From Devosia riboflavina (GTDB lineage: Bacteria; Pseudomonadota; Alphaproteobacteria; Rhizobiales; Devosiaceae): a stretch of DNA of 64,000 nucleotides. Location of the stretch: assembly GCF_000743575.1 (NCBI RefSeq), contig NZ_JQGC01000006.1:248001-312000 (forward strand), given 5' to 3'. The translations under genes and the position numbers were made by a program. Shown one piece after another: positions 1 through 8,233 of this stretch. The notes beneath the pieces are model-generated. The model made no database searches, was not told where the DNA came from, and saw nothing but the letters and a program-made list of their open reading frames with translations. Positions within the stretch are counted from its first letter, which is position 1. Each line of letters opens with the position of its first letter.

Positions 1-503
1 ATCACATCGGTCAGCGCCACGGCCACCAACGTCTGGTCGGGATGATCGCGCAGCCGATACTCCACCAGCACCGACTGAACCGGCGTATCCTCGACCATAT
101 ATTCATAGTCCTGATACGACATCTGCGTCATGCCGCCCCCGGCATGTCGGGAGTCGAGATAGCGCTTGAACAGTTCGTATTGTTCCACCGTCGCCGTCGT
201 CGGCCGCACGGTGATGGAAAGGTCGGCATTGCAGCGCAATACCCGTCGGAACCGCCCAGATGCTGCAAATTCCCCCGCCACGATTCGCACCGATTGGCAG
301 GCATTGCAGCCCTCGCAGGCCGGGCGATAAATCAAGTTCTGACTGCGGCGAAACCCATTGTCGCTCAGCACATGATGCAGCGCTGACGCACGGCGCCCGC
401 TGAGGTGCGTGAACAATTTACGCTCCATGTGGCCCGGCAAATAGGGGCACGGCATGGCAGCTGTAAGAAAGAGTTGAGTAGTCTCTGGCGACTGGTCGGT
501 CAT
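1..503 (-). CDS. bpt: aspartate/glutamate leucyltransferase (Bpt), C-terminus cut by window edge
   Basis: This enzyme moves leucine from Leu-tRNA to N-terminal Asp or Glu of proteins, marking them for ClpS/ClpAP degradation (bacterial N-end rule). The frame is open from an ATG at 503 to the window start without a stop, so at least 167 residues are present and the end lies outside. Family signs are the N-terminal stretch with CPYLPG, the cysteine cluster in ACEGCNACQSVRI, and the later SRHAGGGMTQ segment. It lies 59 bases downstream of the RDD gene on the same strand, so the two may be co-transcribed. The family assignment is firm; the Asp/Glu-leucyl specificity (Bpt rather than Ate) is taken from the usual bacterial form. 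Confidence 0.9.
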   Translation of the reverse strand, partial: MTDQSPETTQLFLTAAMPCPYLPGHMERKLFTHLSGRRASALHHVLSDNGFRRSQNLIYRPACEGCNACQSVRIVAGEFAASGRFRRVLRCNADLSITVRPTTATVEQYELFKRYLDSRHAGGGMTQMSYQDYEYMVEDTPVQSVLVEYRLRDHPDQTLVAVALTDV

Positions 504-562
504 CTACGACCCATGGCTACAATCCTCTGATTGTATCCCTCCCGTCCCCCGCCCGCAATATT

Positions 563-1078
563 TCAGTAAAAGGCGCTGCTCCGCGCATTCTGCCAGTGGC
601 GGATCATCGGCGAACGACGCACCATCAGCGTGCCGACCACCAGATCGTGGATCATCTGCCGGCGCGGCGTGAACAGCGCGAAGAGCAGTGAAATCGGCCA
701 GCAGATCCAGAAGGTCAGCCAGAAGACCAGCGCGTGCAGAATGGCCATCCAGCCATCGAGCGGCTGGCCGCGCGTCGGCGTCAGCACGATATCCATCATC
801 TGCATGCCCACCGTGGCGCGCCGCGGCGAGCCGAGCGTCGCCGCATAATAGAGCACGATCGCTGCGGGAATGACGAAGACCAGCGAGGCAAAGGCCAGCC
901 CGAATGTCAGCACGCCCAGAATGGCGCCAACAATGGTCAGCGCCAGAACCAGCGCGCCCATCACAGCGAGATCGATGAAATAGGCGATCACCCGTCGCGT
1001 CAGCAGGCCGTCGAACAGCTCCGGCGCAGTAGCAGGGTCGGGCAGGTAGGGGCGGGATGCAGCATATTCCTGGGTCAT
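563..1078 (-). CDS. RDD family integral membrane protein
   Basis: This is a 171-residue membrane protein of the RDD family, whose role is generally unknown (some members have been linked to ion transport). The hallmark is RRVIAYFIDLAVMGALVL near residues 28-45, where Arg and Asp sit in the first transmembrane segment. Two further hydrophobic segments follow, and the end IHDLVVGTLMVRR is typical. An in-frame codon ten residues upstream exists, but the ATG at 1078 starts the homologous part (MTQEYAASRPYLPD). It precedes bpt on the same strand and is divergent from the EamA transporter, leaving about 145 bases for both promoters. Confidence 0.85.
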   Translation of the reverse strand: MTQEYAASRPYLPDPATAPELFDGLLTRRVIAYFIDLAVMGALVLALTIVGAILGVLTFGLAFASLVFVIPAAIVLYYAATLGSPRRATVGMQMMDIVLTPTRGQPLDGWMAILHALVFWLTFWICWPISLLFALFTPRRQMIHDLVVGTLMVRRSPMIRHWQNARSSAFY

Positions 1079-1223
1079 GCTGCAGAAATTGTCACGACCT
1101 CGCCGCAATGCAAGACCTCCAGCGCAATTCTTCCTGTGCTTCGGTCCACACCCGGCCTATCCTTGCTCCAATCCTGCCCTCGCGCGAGTCGCATCGCCCG
1201 CGCTCGCCCCCTCGGAACACCAA

Positions 1224-2171
1224 ATGTCGACGACTTCCGCCCCCGCGCCGCTGACCGATCAGCCATTGCGCGGCCTTGCCCTTATTGTCGGGGCGACCAT
1301 GTTGTTTGCCTACAATGACACGACCAACAAGCTGCTGATCACCGAGTACAACGTACCCATGGTGGCGGCCATTCGCTACATCGTGCACTGTCTGCTCATG
1401 CTGGCCATCGTCGCCCCGCTGCACGGCTGCGAAATGGTGCGCACCCAACGCACGGGCCTGGTTCTCGTCCGCGCCGCCAGCCTGGCCTTGGGCTCGCTCC
1501 TCGTCAGCTTTGCGCTACAGCGCATGCCGGTCGCCGAAACCACGGCCATCGTCTATCTCTGCCCGGTCCTGATCGTGCTGTTCTCCGGCCCGCTGCTCAA
1601 GGAAAAGGTGGGCCCCATGGCCTGGGTCGCGGCGGTCATAGGCTTTGCCGGTGTCCTGCTCATCGCTCGCCCCGGCGGCGGGCTCGACCCGATCGGCGTT
1701 CTCTTCGTGCTCGGCAACGTGGTGGTCTCGGTGACCTACAACCTGCTCTCGCGCGTCCTCGCCCGCACCGAGCGCACCATGGCCATGCTGTTCTATTCCG
1801 CCCTCGTCGGCGCCATCGGCTTCGGCATTTTCCTGCCCTGGACCCTGCACGGCGTCGCCCCGACACCGTTGCAGCTCGTGCTCTTCCTTGGCCTCGGCAT
1901 CTCCGCCTGGCTCGGGCACTATCTCTTCACTCAATCCTATCGCTATGCCCCGGCAGCCCTCGTCGCCCCGATGACCTATATGCATCTGGTCTGGGCCGGC
2001 GTCCTCGGCTGGCTGGTCTTCGGCCACGCGCCCGAGCCCATCGCGATGGGCGGCATGGCCCTGGTCGCGCTTGCCGGCGTCGTCAGCGCCTTCCGTCCCC
2101 GGCGTGGCCAGCGCCCCGCCCAATGGCCGCCGAAGACGGCACAACGGAGCGGGCAGGCTAGGGCGCTTTAG
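1224..2171 (+). CDS. EamA/DMT family transporter
   Basis: This is a 315-residue inner-membrane protein with about ten hydrophobic helices, matching two EamA repeats (drug/metabolite transporter superfamily). The first repeat begins around FAYNDTTNKLLI and the second around residue 150 (GVLFVLGNVVVSVTYNLLSR). The open frame extends 49 codons upstream, but that part is Arg/Pro-rich and looks non-coding, so the ATG at 1224 is preferred. The substrate cannot be told from sequence; many relatives move metabolites or amino acids. Its stop overlaps the stop of hemB by four bases in convergent orientation. Confidence 0.85.
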   Translation: MSTTSAPAPLTDQPLRGLALIVGATMLFAYNDTTNKLLITEYNVPMVAAIRYIVHCLLMLAIVAPLHGCEMVRTQRTGLVLVRAASLALGSLLVSFALQRMPVAETTAIVYLCPVLIVLFSGPLLKEKVGPMAWVAAVIGFAGVLLIARPGGGLDPIGVLFVLGNVVVSVTYNLLSRVLARTERTMAMLFYSALVGAIGFGIFLPWTLHGVAPTPLQLVLFLGLGISAWLGHYLFTQSYRYAPAALVAPMTYMHLVWAGVLGWLVFGHAPEPIAMGGMALVALAGVVSAFRPRRGQRPAQWPPKTAQRSGQARAL

Positions 2172-3181
2172 CGCCCCAGCTTCCGCGCCATTTCCAGCGC
2201 GTAATATGTGAGAATGCCATTCACCCCGGCACGCTTGAAGGCCCATAGGCTTTCGAGCACCGCTGCATCGCGGTTGATCGCTCCGGCTGCGCCCGCCATC
2301 TCGATCATCGCGTATTCGCCGCTCACCTGATAGGCGTAGATCGGCACATTGAACGCGTCCTTCGCCCGGCGGATGATGTCGAGATAGGGCATGCCCGGCT
2401 TGATCATCACGCTATCGGCGCCTTCCTCGATATCTTGCGCAATCTCGCGCAACGCCTCATCGGAATTGGCATAGTCCATCTGATAGGTGCGTTTGTCGCC
2501 CTTGAGCCGGCTGCCCGAACCGACCGCCTCGCGGAATGGCCCGTAAAAGCACGACGCATATTTGGCCGCATAAGACATGATCTGCACATGCTCGAACCCT
2601 TCGGCATCGAGCTCCGCGCGAATGGCCGCCACGCGCCCATCCATCATGTCCGAAGGCGCAATGATATCCGCGCCCGCCTTGGCCTGCACCAGCGCCGATT
2701 TCACCATCGCCGCCACGGTTTCGTCGTTGAGGATTTCCCCGTCGCGCACGAGCCCGTCCTGCCCGTCGCTCGAATATTCATCGAGCGCCACGTCGGCGAT
2801 CAGCCCGATATCCGGCACCGCCGATTTGATCGCAGCAAGCGCCCGGCACATCAGGTTATCCGGATTGTATGCCTCGGCGCCGCTTTCCGAGCGCAAATGG
2901 TCCGGTGTATTGGGAAAAATCGCCAGCGCCGGAATCCCCGCATCCCGCGCCGCCTTCGCCGCTTCGACCATCAGGTCGATGGACAGCCGCTCCACCCCCG
3001 GCATCGTCTTGATCTGCGTCCGCTCGTTCTGCCCCTCGATCACGAAGAGCGGCCAGATCAGGTCGCGCGGCAACAGTTCGGTTTCCCGCACCATATCCCG
3101 GCTCCACGCCGTCCGCCGCAACCGCCGCTGCCTGCGGCCATCGAGAAAGGACATGTCATGCTTGGGCCAGTTCTGCGTCAT
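2168..3181 (-). CDS. hemB: delta-aminolevulinic acid dehydratase (porphobilinogen synthase)
   Basis: HemB condenses two 5-aminolevulinate molecules to porphobilinogen in haem synthesis in the cytoplasm. The 337-residue protein has the usual length. Schiff-base lysines are Lys207 (MSYAAKYAS) and Lys261 (MIKPGMPY). The metal site reads DVALDEYSSDGQDG, without the cysteines of zinc-type enzymes, so it should be a magnesium-dependent type as in other alphaproteobacteria. The open frame extends 31 codons upstream into a repeat-bearing gap; the ATG at 3181 gives MTQNWPKHDMSFL, which is the family start. It is transcribed alone and converges on the EamA gene. Confidence 0.95.
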   Translation of the reverse strand: MTQNWPKHDMSFLDGRRQRRLRRTAWSRDMVRETELLPRDLIWPLFVIEGQNERTQIKTMPGVERLSIDLMVEAAKAARDAGIPALAIFPNTPDHLRSESGAEAYNPDNLMCRALAAIKSAVPDIGLIADVALDEYSSDGQDGLVRDGEILNDETVAAMVKSALVQAKAGADIIAPSDMMDGRVAAIRAELDAEGFEHVQIMSYAAKYASCFYGPFREAVGSGSRLKGDKRTYQMDYANSDEALREIAQDIEEGADSVMIKPGMPYLDIIRRAKDAFNVPIYAYQVSGEYAMIEMAGAAGAINRDAAVLESLWAFKRAGVNGILTYYALEMARKLGR

Positions 3182-3226
3182 TGTTTTGTTCCTTGTCGCA
3201 TTGGCATCGCGTTCACCGGCCGGACA

Positions 3227-3264
3227 CCTCCCCCTCTGATGGGGGAGGAAGGGTGGGGGTGGGG
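3227..3264. repeat. GC-rich palindromic intergenic repeat, family A (single copy)
   Basis: CCTCCCC and GGGGAGG form an inverted repeat, followed by the tail AAGGGTGGGGGTGGGG. The same core and tail recur at 16004-16170 and 27690-27795. It lies upstream of hemB, in the gap before the DUF6163-like gene. Confidence 0.7.
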
Positions 3265-3372
3265 CCACGCGCACAATGCTATGAGGTTGCTGCTGCCTCG
3301 CTCATACCAGCAGCGCCCCTCGCCTCCAAGCCGCCGCTTGTCGCAGCCCCTCGCGCTCGCTAGTAAAGAGCC

Positions 3373-3762
3373 ATGTCGTTCAAATCACCCCAGCTCGGCC
3401 TATACATCCGCATCGTCGCCTTGCTGAGCCTGGCCCTGGGCCTCAGCGATGCCGGGCGCCTGCTCGGCGTCAACCTCGGCGCCACCAGTCCCGTTGCCGT
3501 CCTCGGCCCGGTCGGCTTCGTTCTCCTCGGTGTTTTCTCGCTGTCGCGCCTCTTTGCCGGCGTCGGCCTGTGGCTCAAGGCAAGCTGGGGCGCGGTTCTC
3601 CTCGTCGGCTCCACCGCGGCCGAACTGGCGCTCTATCTCGCCGGCAGCCCCGATATCCGCATGTCCGCCTTCGGCTTCGCCGTCCGCATCGTGCTGCTGG
3701 TCGCCATATCAGTCATCTTTGCCCTCAGCTTCCGCTTCTCCCGCGCCCAGGCGGCCGACTGA
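3373..3762 (+). CDS. small four-helix membrane protein, DUF6163-like
   Basis: This 129-residue protein has four predicted transmembrane helices (about residues 10-28, 40-62, 68-88 and 98-118) and few charged residues apart from the C-terminal FRFSRAQAAD. The pattern GLWLKASWGAVLLVGSTAAELAL resembles the uncharacterised DUF6163 family of Hyphomicrobiales, which in relatives is found close to hemB. That assignment comes from memory of the family and is moderate. No function is known. It is divergent from hemB, and its ATG at 3373 comes directly after a repeat-rich gap. Confidence 0.65.
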   Translation: MSFKSPQLGLYIRIVALLSLALGLSDAGRLLGVNLGATSPVAVLGPVGFVLLGVFSLSRLFAGVGLWLKASWGAVLLVGSTAAELALYLAGSPDIRMSAFGFAVRIVLLVAISVIFALSFRFSRAQAAD

Positions 3763-3845
3763 GCCATTCGGGGCCTGGCCAACGCTGCGCCGCGCCCGAG
3801 ACTCAGTTAATCAGGCTCGTGCACATCTGAACCTGAACGAGCGCG

Positions 3846-4496
3846 ATGGCCGAGACCGACCTCTATCTTCCACTCAAGGCCTTCATGGAAGGCGCCGGCT
3901 ATTCCGTCAAAGGCGAGGTCAACGGCTGCGATCTCGTTGGCGTGAAAGACGGCGATCCGACCGTGCTCATCGTGTGCGAGATGAAACTGGCCTTCAATCT
4001 CGAACTGGTCATGCAAGGCGTCAATCGCGCCACCATTTGCGACGAAGTCTGGCTTGCGGCCCGCGCGTCCAGGACCGGAAAGGGCCGCGAGCACGACGCC
4101 CGCTTCCGCAATCTCTGCCGGCGCCTCGGCTTTGGCCTCCTCGCCGTCTCGGAATCCGGCTTCGTCGATGTCGTGGTTACCCCCTTCGCCGCAACCCCGC
4201 GCAAGGACGCGAAAAGGCGCTCCCGGCTTCTCGACGAACATAAGCGGCGCGTCGGAGATCCGCAAAAGGGCGGCGGACGCGGCAAGCCGATCATGACCGC
4301 CTACCGGCAGGACTGCATCCTCTGTGCAACCGCATTGCTGGCCGGACCGCAAAGCCCCAGGCAATTGAAGGCGCTCGTTGCGAGAGCGCCGACAATTCTG
4401 CGCAGCAATGTCTATGGCTGGTTTGCGCGCGAAAGCCGTGGCATCTACGGCCTGACCGAACTCGGCAAGGCCGCCGTCACGCCGCCACAGCTTTGA
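3846..4496 (+). CDS. DUF2161 protein, putative PD-(D/E)XK nuclease fold
   Basis: This 216-residue soluble protein matches DUF2161, a family predicted to carry the PD-(D/E)XK phosphodiesterase fold. The N-terminal half holds the likely catalytic pattern: CDLVGVKDGD, then VLIVCEMKLAFN, where Asp, Glu and Lys would be the metal-binding and catalytic residues. The C-terminal half (KGGGRGKPIMTAYRQDCILCATAL, then YGWFARESRGIYGLTELGK) looks like a winged-helix DNA-binding segment. A nuclease role in repair or defence is inference; no partner gene is adjacent. It converges on the MFS transporter with a six-base gap. Confidence 0.75.
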   Translation: MAETDLYLPLKAFMEGAGYSVKGEVNGCDLVGVKDGDPTVLIVCEMKLAFNLELVMQGVNRATICDEVWLAARASRTGKGREHDARFRNLCRRLGFGLLAVSESGFVDVVVTPFAATPRKDAKRRSRLLDEHKRRVGDPQKGGGRGKPIMTAYRQDCILCATALLAGPQSPRQLKALVARAPTILRSNVYGWFARESRGIYGLTELGKAAVTPPQL

Positions 4497-4502
4497 TCGA
4501 TC

Positions 4503-5687
4503 TCACCCCAACCGCGCCGGCATGGCCTCTGCCCGCCGCTTGGCTGCGCCATTGAACAGAATCCCGAGCACGGCGACGAAAGGCAGTATAGCGCCAATCC
4601 AGCCGAGATCGCTGGCCGAGCCATATTGCAGCACGAGGCCACCCAGCAGGGAGCCGCCGGCAATCCCGAGATAAAGCGCCGAAGCGTTGAGCGACAAAAC
4701 CAGTGGCGCAGCGGCCGGCGCGAGGCTCAGGAGGTGGCTTGATTGCGCCGGCGGAAAGGCCCAGCCGGTAGCACCCCAGAAAAGCACGATGGCAAAGAAG
4801 ACCGGTCCGGCAAAGGGCGCGGGAACATGCGCCGCCGCCGAGATGGCCAGGAGCATCAGGGCATTGAGCAGAGCTGCCCCGATAACAGTCTGCCGTGCCC
4901 CGATCCGGTCGGCCAATTGCCCGCCCGCTGCATTGCCGAAAGCGGCGCCCACGCCAAAGGTCAGCAACACCGCCGGCACCAGGTCGCGCGGCAACCCGAT
5001 CGACTGCGTGGTGACGATGGCGAGGTAGACGATGACGGTGAAAGCGCCGGCAAGATTGAGCAGCGTCGTCAGCAATGCGCCGGGAACGCCGGGCAGGGCG
5101 ACGGCCGCTATCCTCTGGCGCAAGCTCAACTGCTGGCCGCGCAGACCGGCCGGCAGCATGACCCAGATTGAAACCGCAGCGATAAGGGCGAAGACGGCGA
5201 CCATGGCGTAGGTGCCGCGCCACCCGATCAGGCCCGCCACCAGCGCCCCGAGCGGCGCGCCAAAGGCCACGGCCATAGTCGTACCGCCGACAATGGCGGC
5301 AATGGCACGGGCCCGATGGTCCGGGGACGAAATGGCAACGCCCGTAGCCTGCGCCGTAGCCGTATAGAGGCCGGCCGAAAACGCCATCAGGATGCGGGCC
5401 GCCATCAGGTCGAAATAACCCTGGGAGAGGCCGGCCCAGACCGCGCCGCCGGCAAAGACCACGGCGGCTCCGGTCAGGATGCGGCGGCGGTCGGCCGTGC
5501 CGCTCAACGCGGCGAGAATGGGTGCGCCAAAGGCATTGGCCAGCGCAAAGGCGAGAACGAGATAACCGGCCTGGGTGAGCGTGGCGCCGGTCGAATCGGC
5601 AATCTGCGGCAGGAGGCTCGAAATGGCAAAACTCTCGACGCCGATGGCGAAGGTGCCCACGGCCAGCCAGATGAGACGGATATCCAT
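4503..5687 (-). CDS. MFS transporter, DHA1-type efflux pump
   Basis: This 394-residue inner-membrane protein has twelve hydrophobic segments and belongs to the proton-coupled efflux branch of the major facilitator superfamily (AraJ / chloramphenicol-pump-like). The start MDIRLIWLAVGTFAIGVESFAISSLLPQI is typical, and DRRRIL after helix 2 fits MFS motif A. The open frame extends 38 codons upstream, but that region contains the two palindromic operators, so the ATG at 5687 is preferred, with an AGGATC ribosome site before it. The divergent ArsR-type regulator probably represses it. The substrate is unknown. Confidence 0.85.
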   Translation of the reverse strand: MDIRLIWLAVGTFAIGVESFAISSLLPQIADSTGATLTQAGYLVLAFALANAFGAPILAALSGTADRRRILTGAAVVFAGGAVWAGLSQGYFDLMAARILMAFSAGLYTATAQATGVAISSPDHRARAIAAIVGGTTMAVAFGAPLGALVAGLIGWRGTYAMVAVFALIAAVSIWVMLPAGLRGQQLSLRQRIAAVALPGVPGALLTTLLNLAGAFTVIVYLAIVTTQSIGLPRDLVPAVLLTFGVGAAFGNAAGGQLADRIGARQTVIGAALLNALMLLAISAAAHVPAPFAGPVFFAIVLFWGATGWAFPPAQSSHLLSLAPAAAPLVLSLNASALYLGIAGGSLLGGLVLQYGSASDLGWIGAILPFVAVLGILFNGAAKRRAEAMPARLG

Positions 5688-5700
5688 GATCGGATCCTTT

Positions 5701-5718
5701 GTCCAAAATTCATTGGAC
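5701..5718. promoter_or_regulatory. palindromic operator 1 between MFS gene and arsR
   Basis: GTCCAAAATTCATTGGAC is an inverted repeat with arms GTCCAA and TTGGAC. It lies 14 bases upstream of the MFS start. It shares the outline GTYCAAW-N4-WTTGRAC with the second site at 5753-5770, so it is a probable binding site of the divergent ArsR-type regulator. Confidence 0.6.
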
Positions 5719-5752
5719 AATTGAACCTCAACCGATCTGGAGTCAATATCTT

Positions 5753-5770
5753 GTTCAATGGATATTGAAC
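5753..5770. promoter_or_regulatory. palindromic operator 2 between MFS gene and arsR
   Basis: GTTCAATGGATATTGAAC is a perfect inverted repeat (seven-base arms, four-base centre). It lies 30 bases upstream of the regulator start. Its spacing and half-sites match the site at 5701-5718, and the two centres are 52 bases (about five helical turns) apart, which would suit co-operative autorepression. Confidence 0.6.
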
Positions 5771-5799
5771 TAATGCTCCCTCCGGGATAAATATGAGCC

Positions 5800-6171
5800 A
5801 TGAGCCTGCCGCATCCCGAGACCGATCAGATCACCCTTCCCAATGTGCTTGCCGCGCTTGGTGATGACACGCGCCTTGCCATCATCGGGTGTCTGGCGCG
5901 CTGCGATGCTTCGGGCGGTCTCGTCTGCGGGCAGTTTAGCGGCCTCACCTCGAAGACCAACCTGACCTATCACGTGGCCAAGCTGCGCGAGGCCGGCGTC
6001 ATCAATGTCCGGCCCGAAGGCACCAAGCGCCGCGTAACGCTCCGCCGCGATGATCTCGATCAGCGCTTCCCCGGCTTTCTCGATAGCGTCATTGCCACGG
6101 CCATCGATCTTCCCGCCGTCGAAACGACGATGCGCGAACTCGAATCTACGACAGAGCCCGGCTCCGCCTAG
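5800..6171 (+). CDS. ArsR-family winged-helix transcriptional regulator
   Basis: This 123-residue protein has a winged helix-turn-helix of the ArsR/SmtB type: LPNVLAALGDDTRLAIIGCLA, the recognition region LTSKTNLTYHVAKLREAGVI, and the wing VRPEGTKRRVTLRRDD. There is no obvious metal-binding cysteine pair; single cysteines lie at about residues 30, 34 and 43. It is divergent from the MFS pump, and two matching palindromes lie between them, so it is probably a local repressor of the pump. Its stop overlaps the stop of the convergent XRE regulator. Confidence 0.85.
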   Translation: MSLPHPETDQITLPNVLAALGDDTRLAIIGCLARCDASGGLVCGQFSGLTSKTNLTYHVAKLREAGVINVRPEGTKRRVTLRRDDLDQRFPGFLDSVIATAIDLPAVETTMRELESTTEPGSA

Positions 6172-6899
6172 GCCGGGTGAAACTGCTCGATGGTGATTTC
6201 CTCGGCCAGTGCATCCTGCGGCGCACCAAAACTCGTGACCGTCGTGAACCAGCGCGTCGCCTGACCGCCCACCATGAATTCCAGCGGCAGCAGCACCTGC
6301 CCAAGCGCGCCCTCCGGCCGCAGGCTCAGACCCTCCACCCCCTCATGCCGCCGCACCCGCATCAAGACCCGCGCCACGGGGGCGCCCGGTCCGTGCCGCC
6401 GCACGCCCTCGCGCAACCGATGCATCATATAGGCCGCGACCTCGGCCCAGTTGACGATTGAGCGCCGCACATCGCCCGGCGCAAAGACGAGATCGGCGAG
6501 ATTGAGCCGTACCGCCGGCAGGGCCTCCACCCCGATCAGCGCCATCGCCGCCCCATTGGCTTCCAGAATATCAAAAGCCGCATCGAGCACTATGGCAGGG
6601 TAGGGGCCATGCGCCCGCAGCAGCAATTGCGCCGCCTGCCTGAGTTCGGTCATCTGCGGGCTCAGCCAGTCATTATCCCCATAATGCGGCGCAAAGCCCG
6701 CCGCCACCAACAGGCCATTGCGCTCCCGCAACGGCAGGTCCAGCGCCTCGGCCAGCCGCAACACCATGGCCGAACTCGGCCGCGCCCGCGCGGATTCGAG
6801 AAAAGACAGGTGCCGCGGCGATACTTCCGCCGCCATGGCCAGCGCCATCTGGCTCATTCCGCGTTGATTACGCCATTCGCGCAAGGCCGTCTCGAACAT
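6168..6899 (-). CDS. XRE-family regulator with MmyB-like ligand-binding domain
   Basis: This 243-residue regulator has an N-terminal Xre helix-turn-helix (residues about 5-60, RNQRGMSQMALAMAAEVSPRHLSFLE) and a C-terminal MmyB-like domain (about 90-240), which in relatives resembles a PAS fold that binds small hydrophobic ligands. The ATG at 6899 is chosen because AAGGAG lies just upstream; a longer frame adds seven residues. It is divergent from a small membrane-protein gene, with an inverted repeat between them. Such regulators often control a neighbouring oxidoreductase or membrane gene, so the 133-residue protein is the likely target. Confidence 0.85.
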   Translation of the reverse strand: MFETALREWRNQRGMSQMALAMAAEVSPRHLSFLESARARPSSAMVLRLAEALDLPLRERNGLLVAAGFAPHYGDNDWLSPQMTELRQAAQLLLRAHGPYPAIVLDAAFDILEANGAAMALIGVEALPAVRLNLADLVFAPGDVRRSIVNWAEVAAYMMHRLREGVRRHGPGAPVARVLMRVRRHEGVEGLSLRPEGALGQVLLPLEFMVGGQATRWFTTVTSFGAPQDALAEEITIEQFHPA

Positions 6900-6946
6900 C
6901 GGTTTTCTCCTTGCCTCCACCCTGCCGCACCGGCGCGCGCAATTCC

Positions 6947-6963
6947 ATTACCTCCGGGGTAAT
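6947..6963. promoter_or_regulatory. inverted repeat ATTACC-N5-GGTAAT, candidate XRE operator
   Basis: ATTACC and GGTAAT form a perfect inverted repeat with a five-base centre, placed between the divergent XRE regulator and the membrane-protein gene. It is 48 bases from the regulator start and 63 bases from the other start, a usual place for an operator acting on both promoters. Confidence 0.5.
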
Positions 6964-7025
6964 TGTCGCCATGACCTCCCGCGAGCCACCCTGCAGCCAT
7001 CGACAACCGGTTCCGGAGACACTTC

Positions 7026-7427
7026 ATGACCGCCCAAGCCCTCACCCTGCGCGATCCGCGCCTCGTCTATCGCTTCGACGCTGTCCTTTCGCTTACCATG
7101 GGCCTCGGCCTCATCGTCTTGGCCGGCCCGCTCGCCGCCCTGGTCGGCTGGGCGCCGATGCACACCATCCTTGTCGGTGCCGGCGTCTTTCTCTTGCCCT
7201 GGGCGCTCTTCAATTGGGCCATTGGCGCCGCCACCGGTCCCGACCGGCTCTCGCTTACCCTCAACATCGCAGGCGATGCGCTCTGGGCGATCGCGAGTGT
7301 TGCACTTCTTGTGCTTTATTCGGCTCAAATGACGGGCATCGGAGTAACCTTGATCCTCGGCCAGGCCCTCGCCGTTGCCGCTGTCGGCGCCGTCAAATTT
7401 GTCGGCCGCAAGCTGATCTGCGCATGA
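7026..7427 (+). CDS. small four-helix membrane protein of unknown function
   Basis: This 133-residue protein has four hydrophobic segments (about 15-37, 43-65, 75-97 and 102-125). I do not recognise a named family. The N-terminal part RDPRLVYRFDAVLSLTMGLGLIVL and the short loops suggest a compact bundle in the inner membrane. It stands alone, divergent from the XRE/MmyB regulator, and is followed by a good hairpin terminator, so it is probably a single-gene unit controlled by that regulator. Confidence 0.7.
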   Translation: MTAQALTLRDPRLVYRFDAVLSLTMGLGLIVLAGPLAALVGWAPMHTILVGAGVFLLPWALFNWAIGAATGPDRLSLTLNIAGDALWAIASVALLVLYSAQMTGIGVTLILGQALAVAAVGAVKFVGRKLICA

Positions 7428-7438
7428 CCCGAAGGAGA

Positions 7439-7463
7439 CGGGCGGCCCAGTCGCCGCCCGTTT
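7439..7463 (+). terminator. intrinsic terminator after the small membrane-protein gene
   Basis: CGGGCGGC and GCCGCCCG form an eight-base-pair stem with a six-base loop, followed by a short TTT. It begins 12 bases after the stop codon. Confidence 0.7.
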
Positions 7464-7602
7464 ACGCCTCGGAAAGGTTACAAGTTTATGCACCGGTGTG
7501 ACGAAGCGTTAAGCCAAATTCTCATTGCTTTCCAGTAAGATGCCATTAAGCGTGCTGTTTAGGGCGATCTTAGTTCGGGCGTCGTAGTTTGGCCTCATGA
7601 GA

Positions 7603-7616
7603 TGCGAAAAATCGCA
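7603..7616. promoter_or_regulatory. inverted repeat TGCGA-N4-TCGCA upstream of ldtR
   Basis: TGCGA and TCGCA flank four adenines, 24 bases before the ldtR start. It could be an operator for autoregulation or simply a leader hairpin. A second short palindrome, CACCGGTG, lies at 7491-7498. Confidence 0.3.
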
Positions 7617-7639
7617 CGCAGAAAAACAGTGAGGCATAA

Positions 7640-8149
7640 ATGGCAACCAAGTCGAACGCAGCCGAGGCTCTGATCCCCAACCGTCCGGAAGGTCTCAAGC
7701 CCCTCTATCTCGAAGCCGTCTCCCGCGTGGAACGTCTCCACCGTCGTCTTCTCGACCTGATTAAGGACGAGTTCGATCGTATGGGTTGGGACGATATCAA
7801 CCCGGTCCAGGCGCTGCTGATGTTCAACATCGGCGACAGCGAACTGACCGCCGGCGAGCTGCGTTCGCGCGGTTACTATCTCGGCTCGAACGTTTCTTAC
7901 AATCTCAAGAAGCTGGTCGAGACCGGTTACATCTTCCAGGAGCGCTCGCGCACCGACCGTCGTTCGGTCCGCATCCGCCTCACCCCGAAGGGCGAGGAAG
8001 TCGCGGAAGTGATCGACGAACTCTATGATCGTCACCTGAAATCCATCGACAAGGTCGGCGGCCTCGGCGACGAAGAGTTCGATAACCTGAACAAGGCTCT
8101 GGCTCGTCTGGAACGCTTCTGGGTCGACCAGATTCTCTACAAGCTCTGA
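7640..8149 (+). CDS. ldtR: MarR-family transcriptional regulator LdtR
   Basis: This 169-residue regulator matches LdtR, studied in Liberibacter and Sinorhizobium, which controls an L,D-transpeptidase gene and osmotic-stress tolerance. The winged helix shows LTAGELRSRGYYLGSNVSYNLKKLVETGYI as helix-turn-helix and ERSRTDRRSVRIRLTPKGEE as the wing; flanking helices (LYLEAVSRVERLHRRLLDLIKDEF and the C-terminal part) form the dimer interface of MarR proteins. The predicted target, an L,D-transpeptidase, is the next gene downstream, separated by a strong terminator, so the pair is linked but probably transcribed separately. Confidence 0.9.
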   Translation: MATKSNAAEALIPNRPEGLKPLYLEAVSRVERLHRRLLDLIKDEFDRMGWDDINPVQALLMFNIGDSELTAGELRSRGYYLGSNVSYNLKKLVETGYIFQERSRTDRRSVRIRLTPKGEEVAEVIDELYDRHLKSIDKVGGLGDEEFDNLNKALARLERFWVDQILYKL

Positions 8150-8233
8150 TTGCGCTCGCGGCTCGGCCGCGACCAATTGAACAGCATGCGGGTGTAGGCT
8201 TGTGTTGCCTCCACGCCACACTCTCTGCGGAGA

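Noticed and set aside
4477..5706. Second long minus-strand frame under the MFS transporter
   Set aside because: An out-of-frame reading of the same strand; composition is not membrane-like, whereas the other frame has twelve helices.
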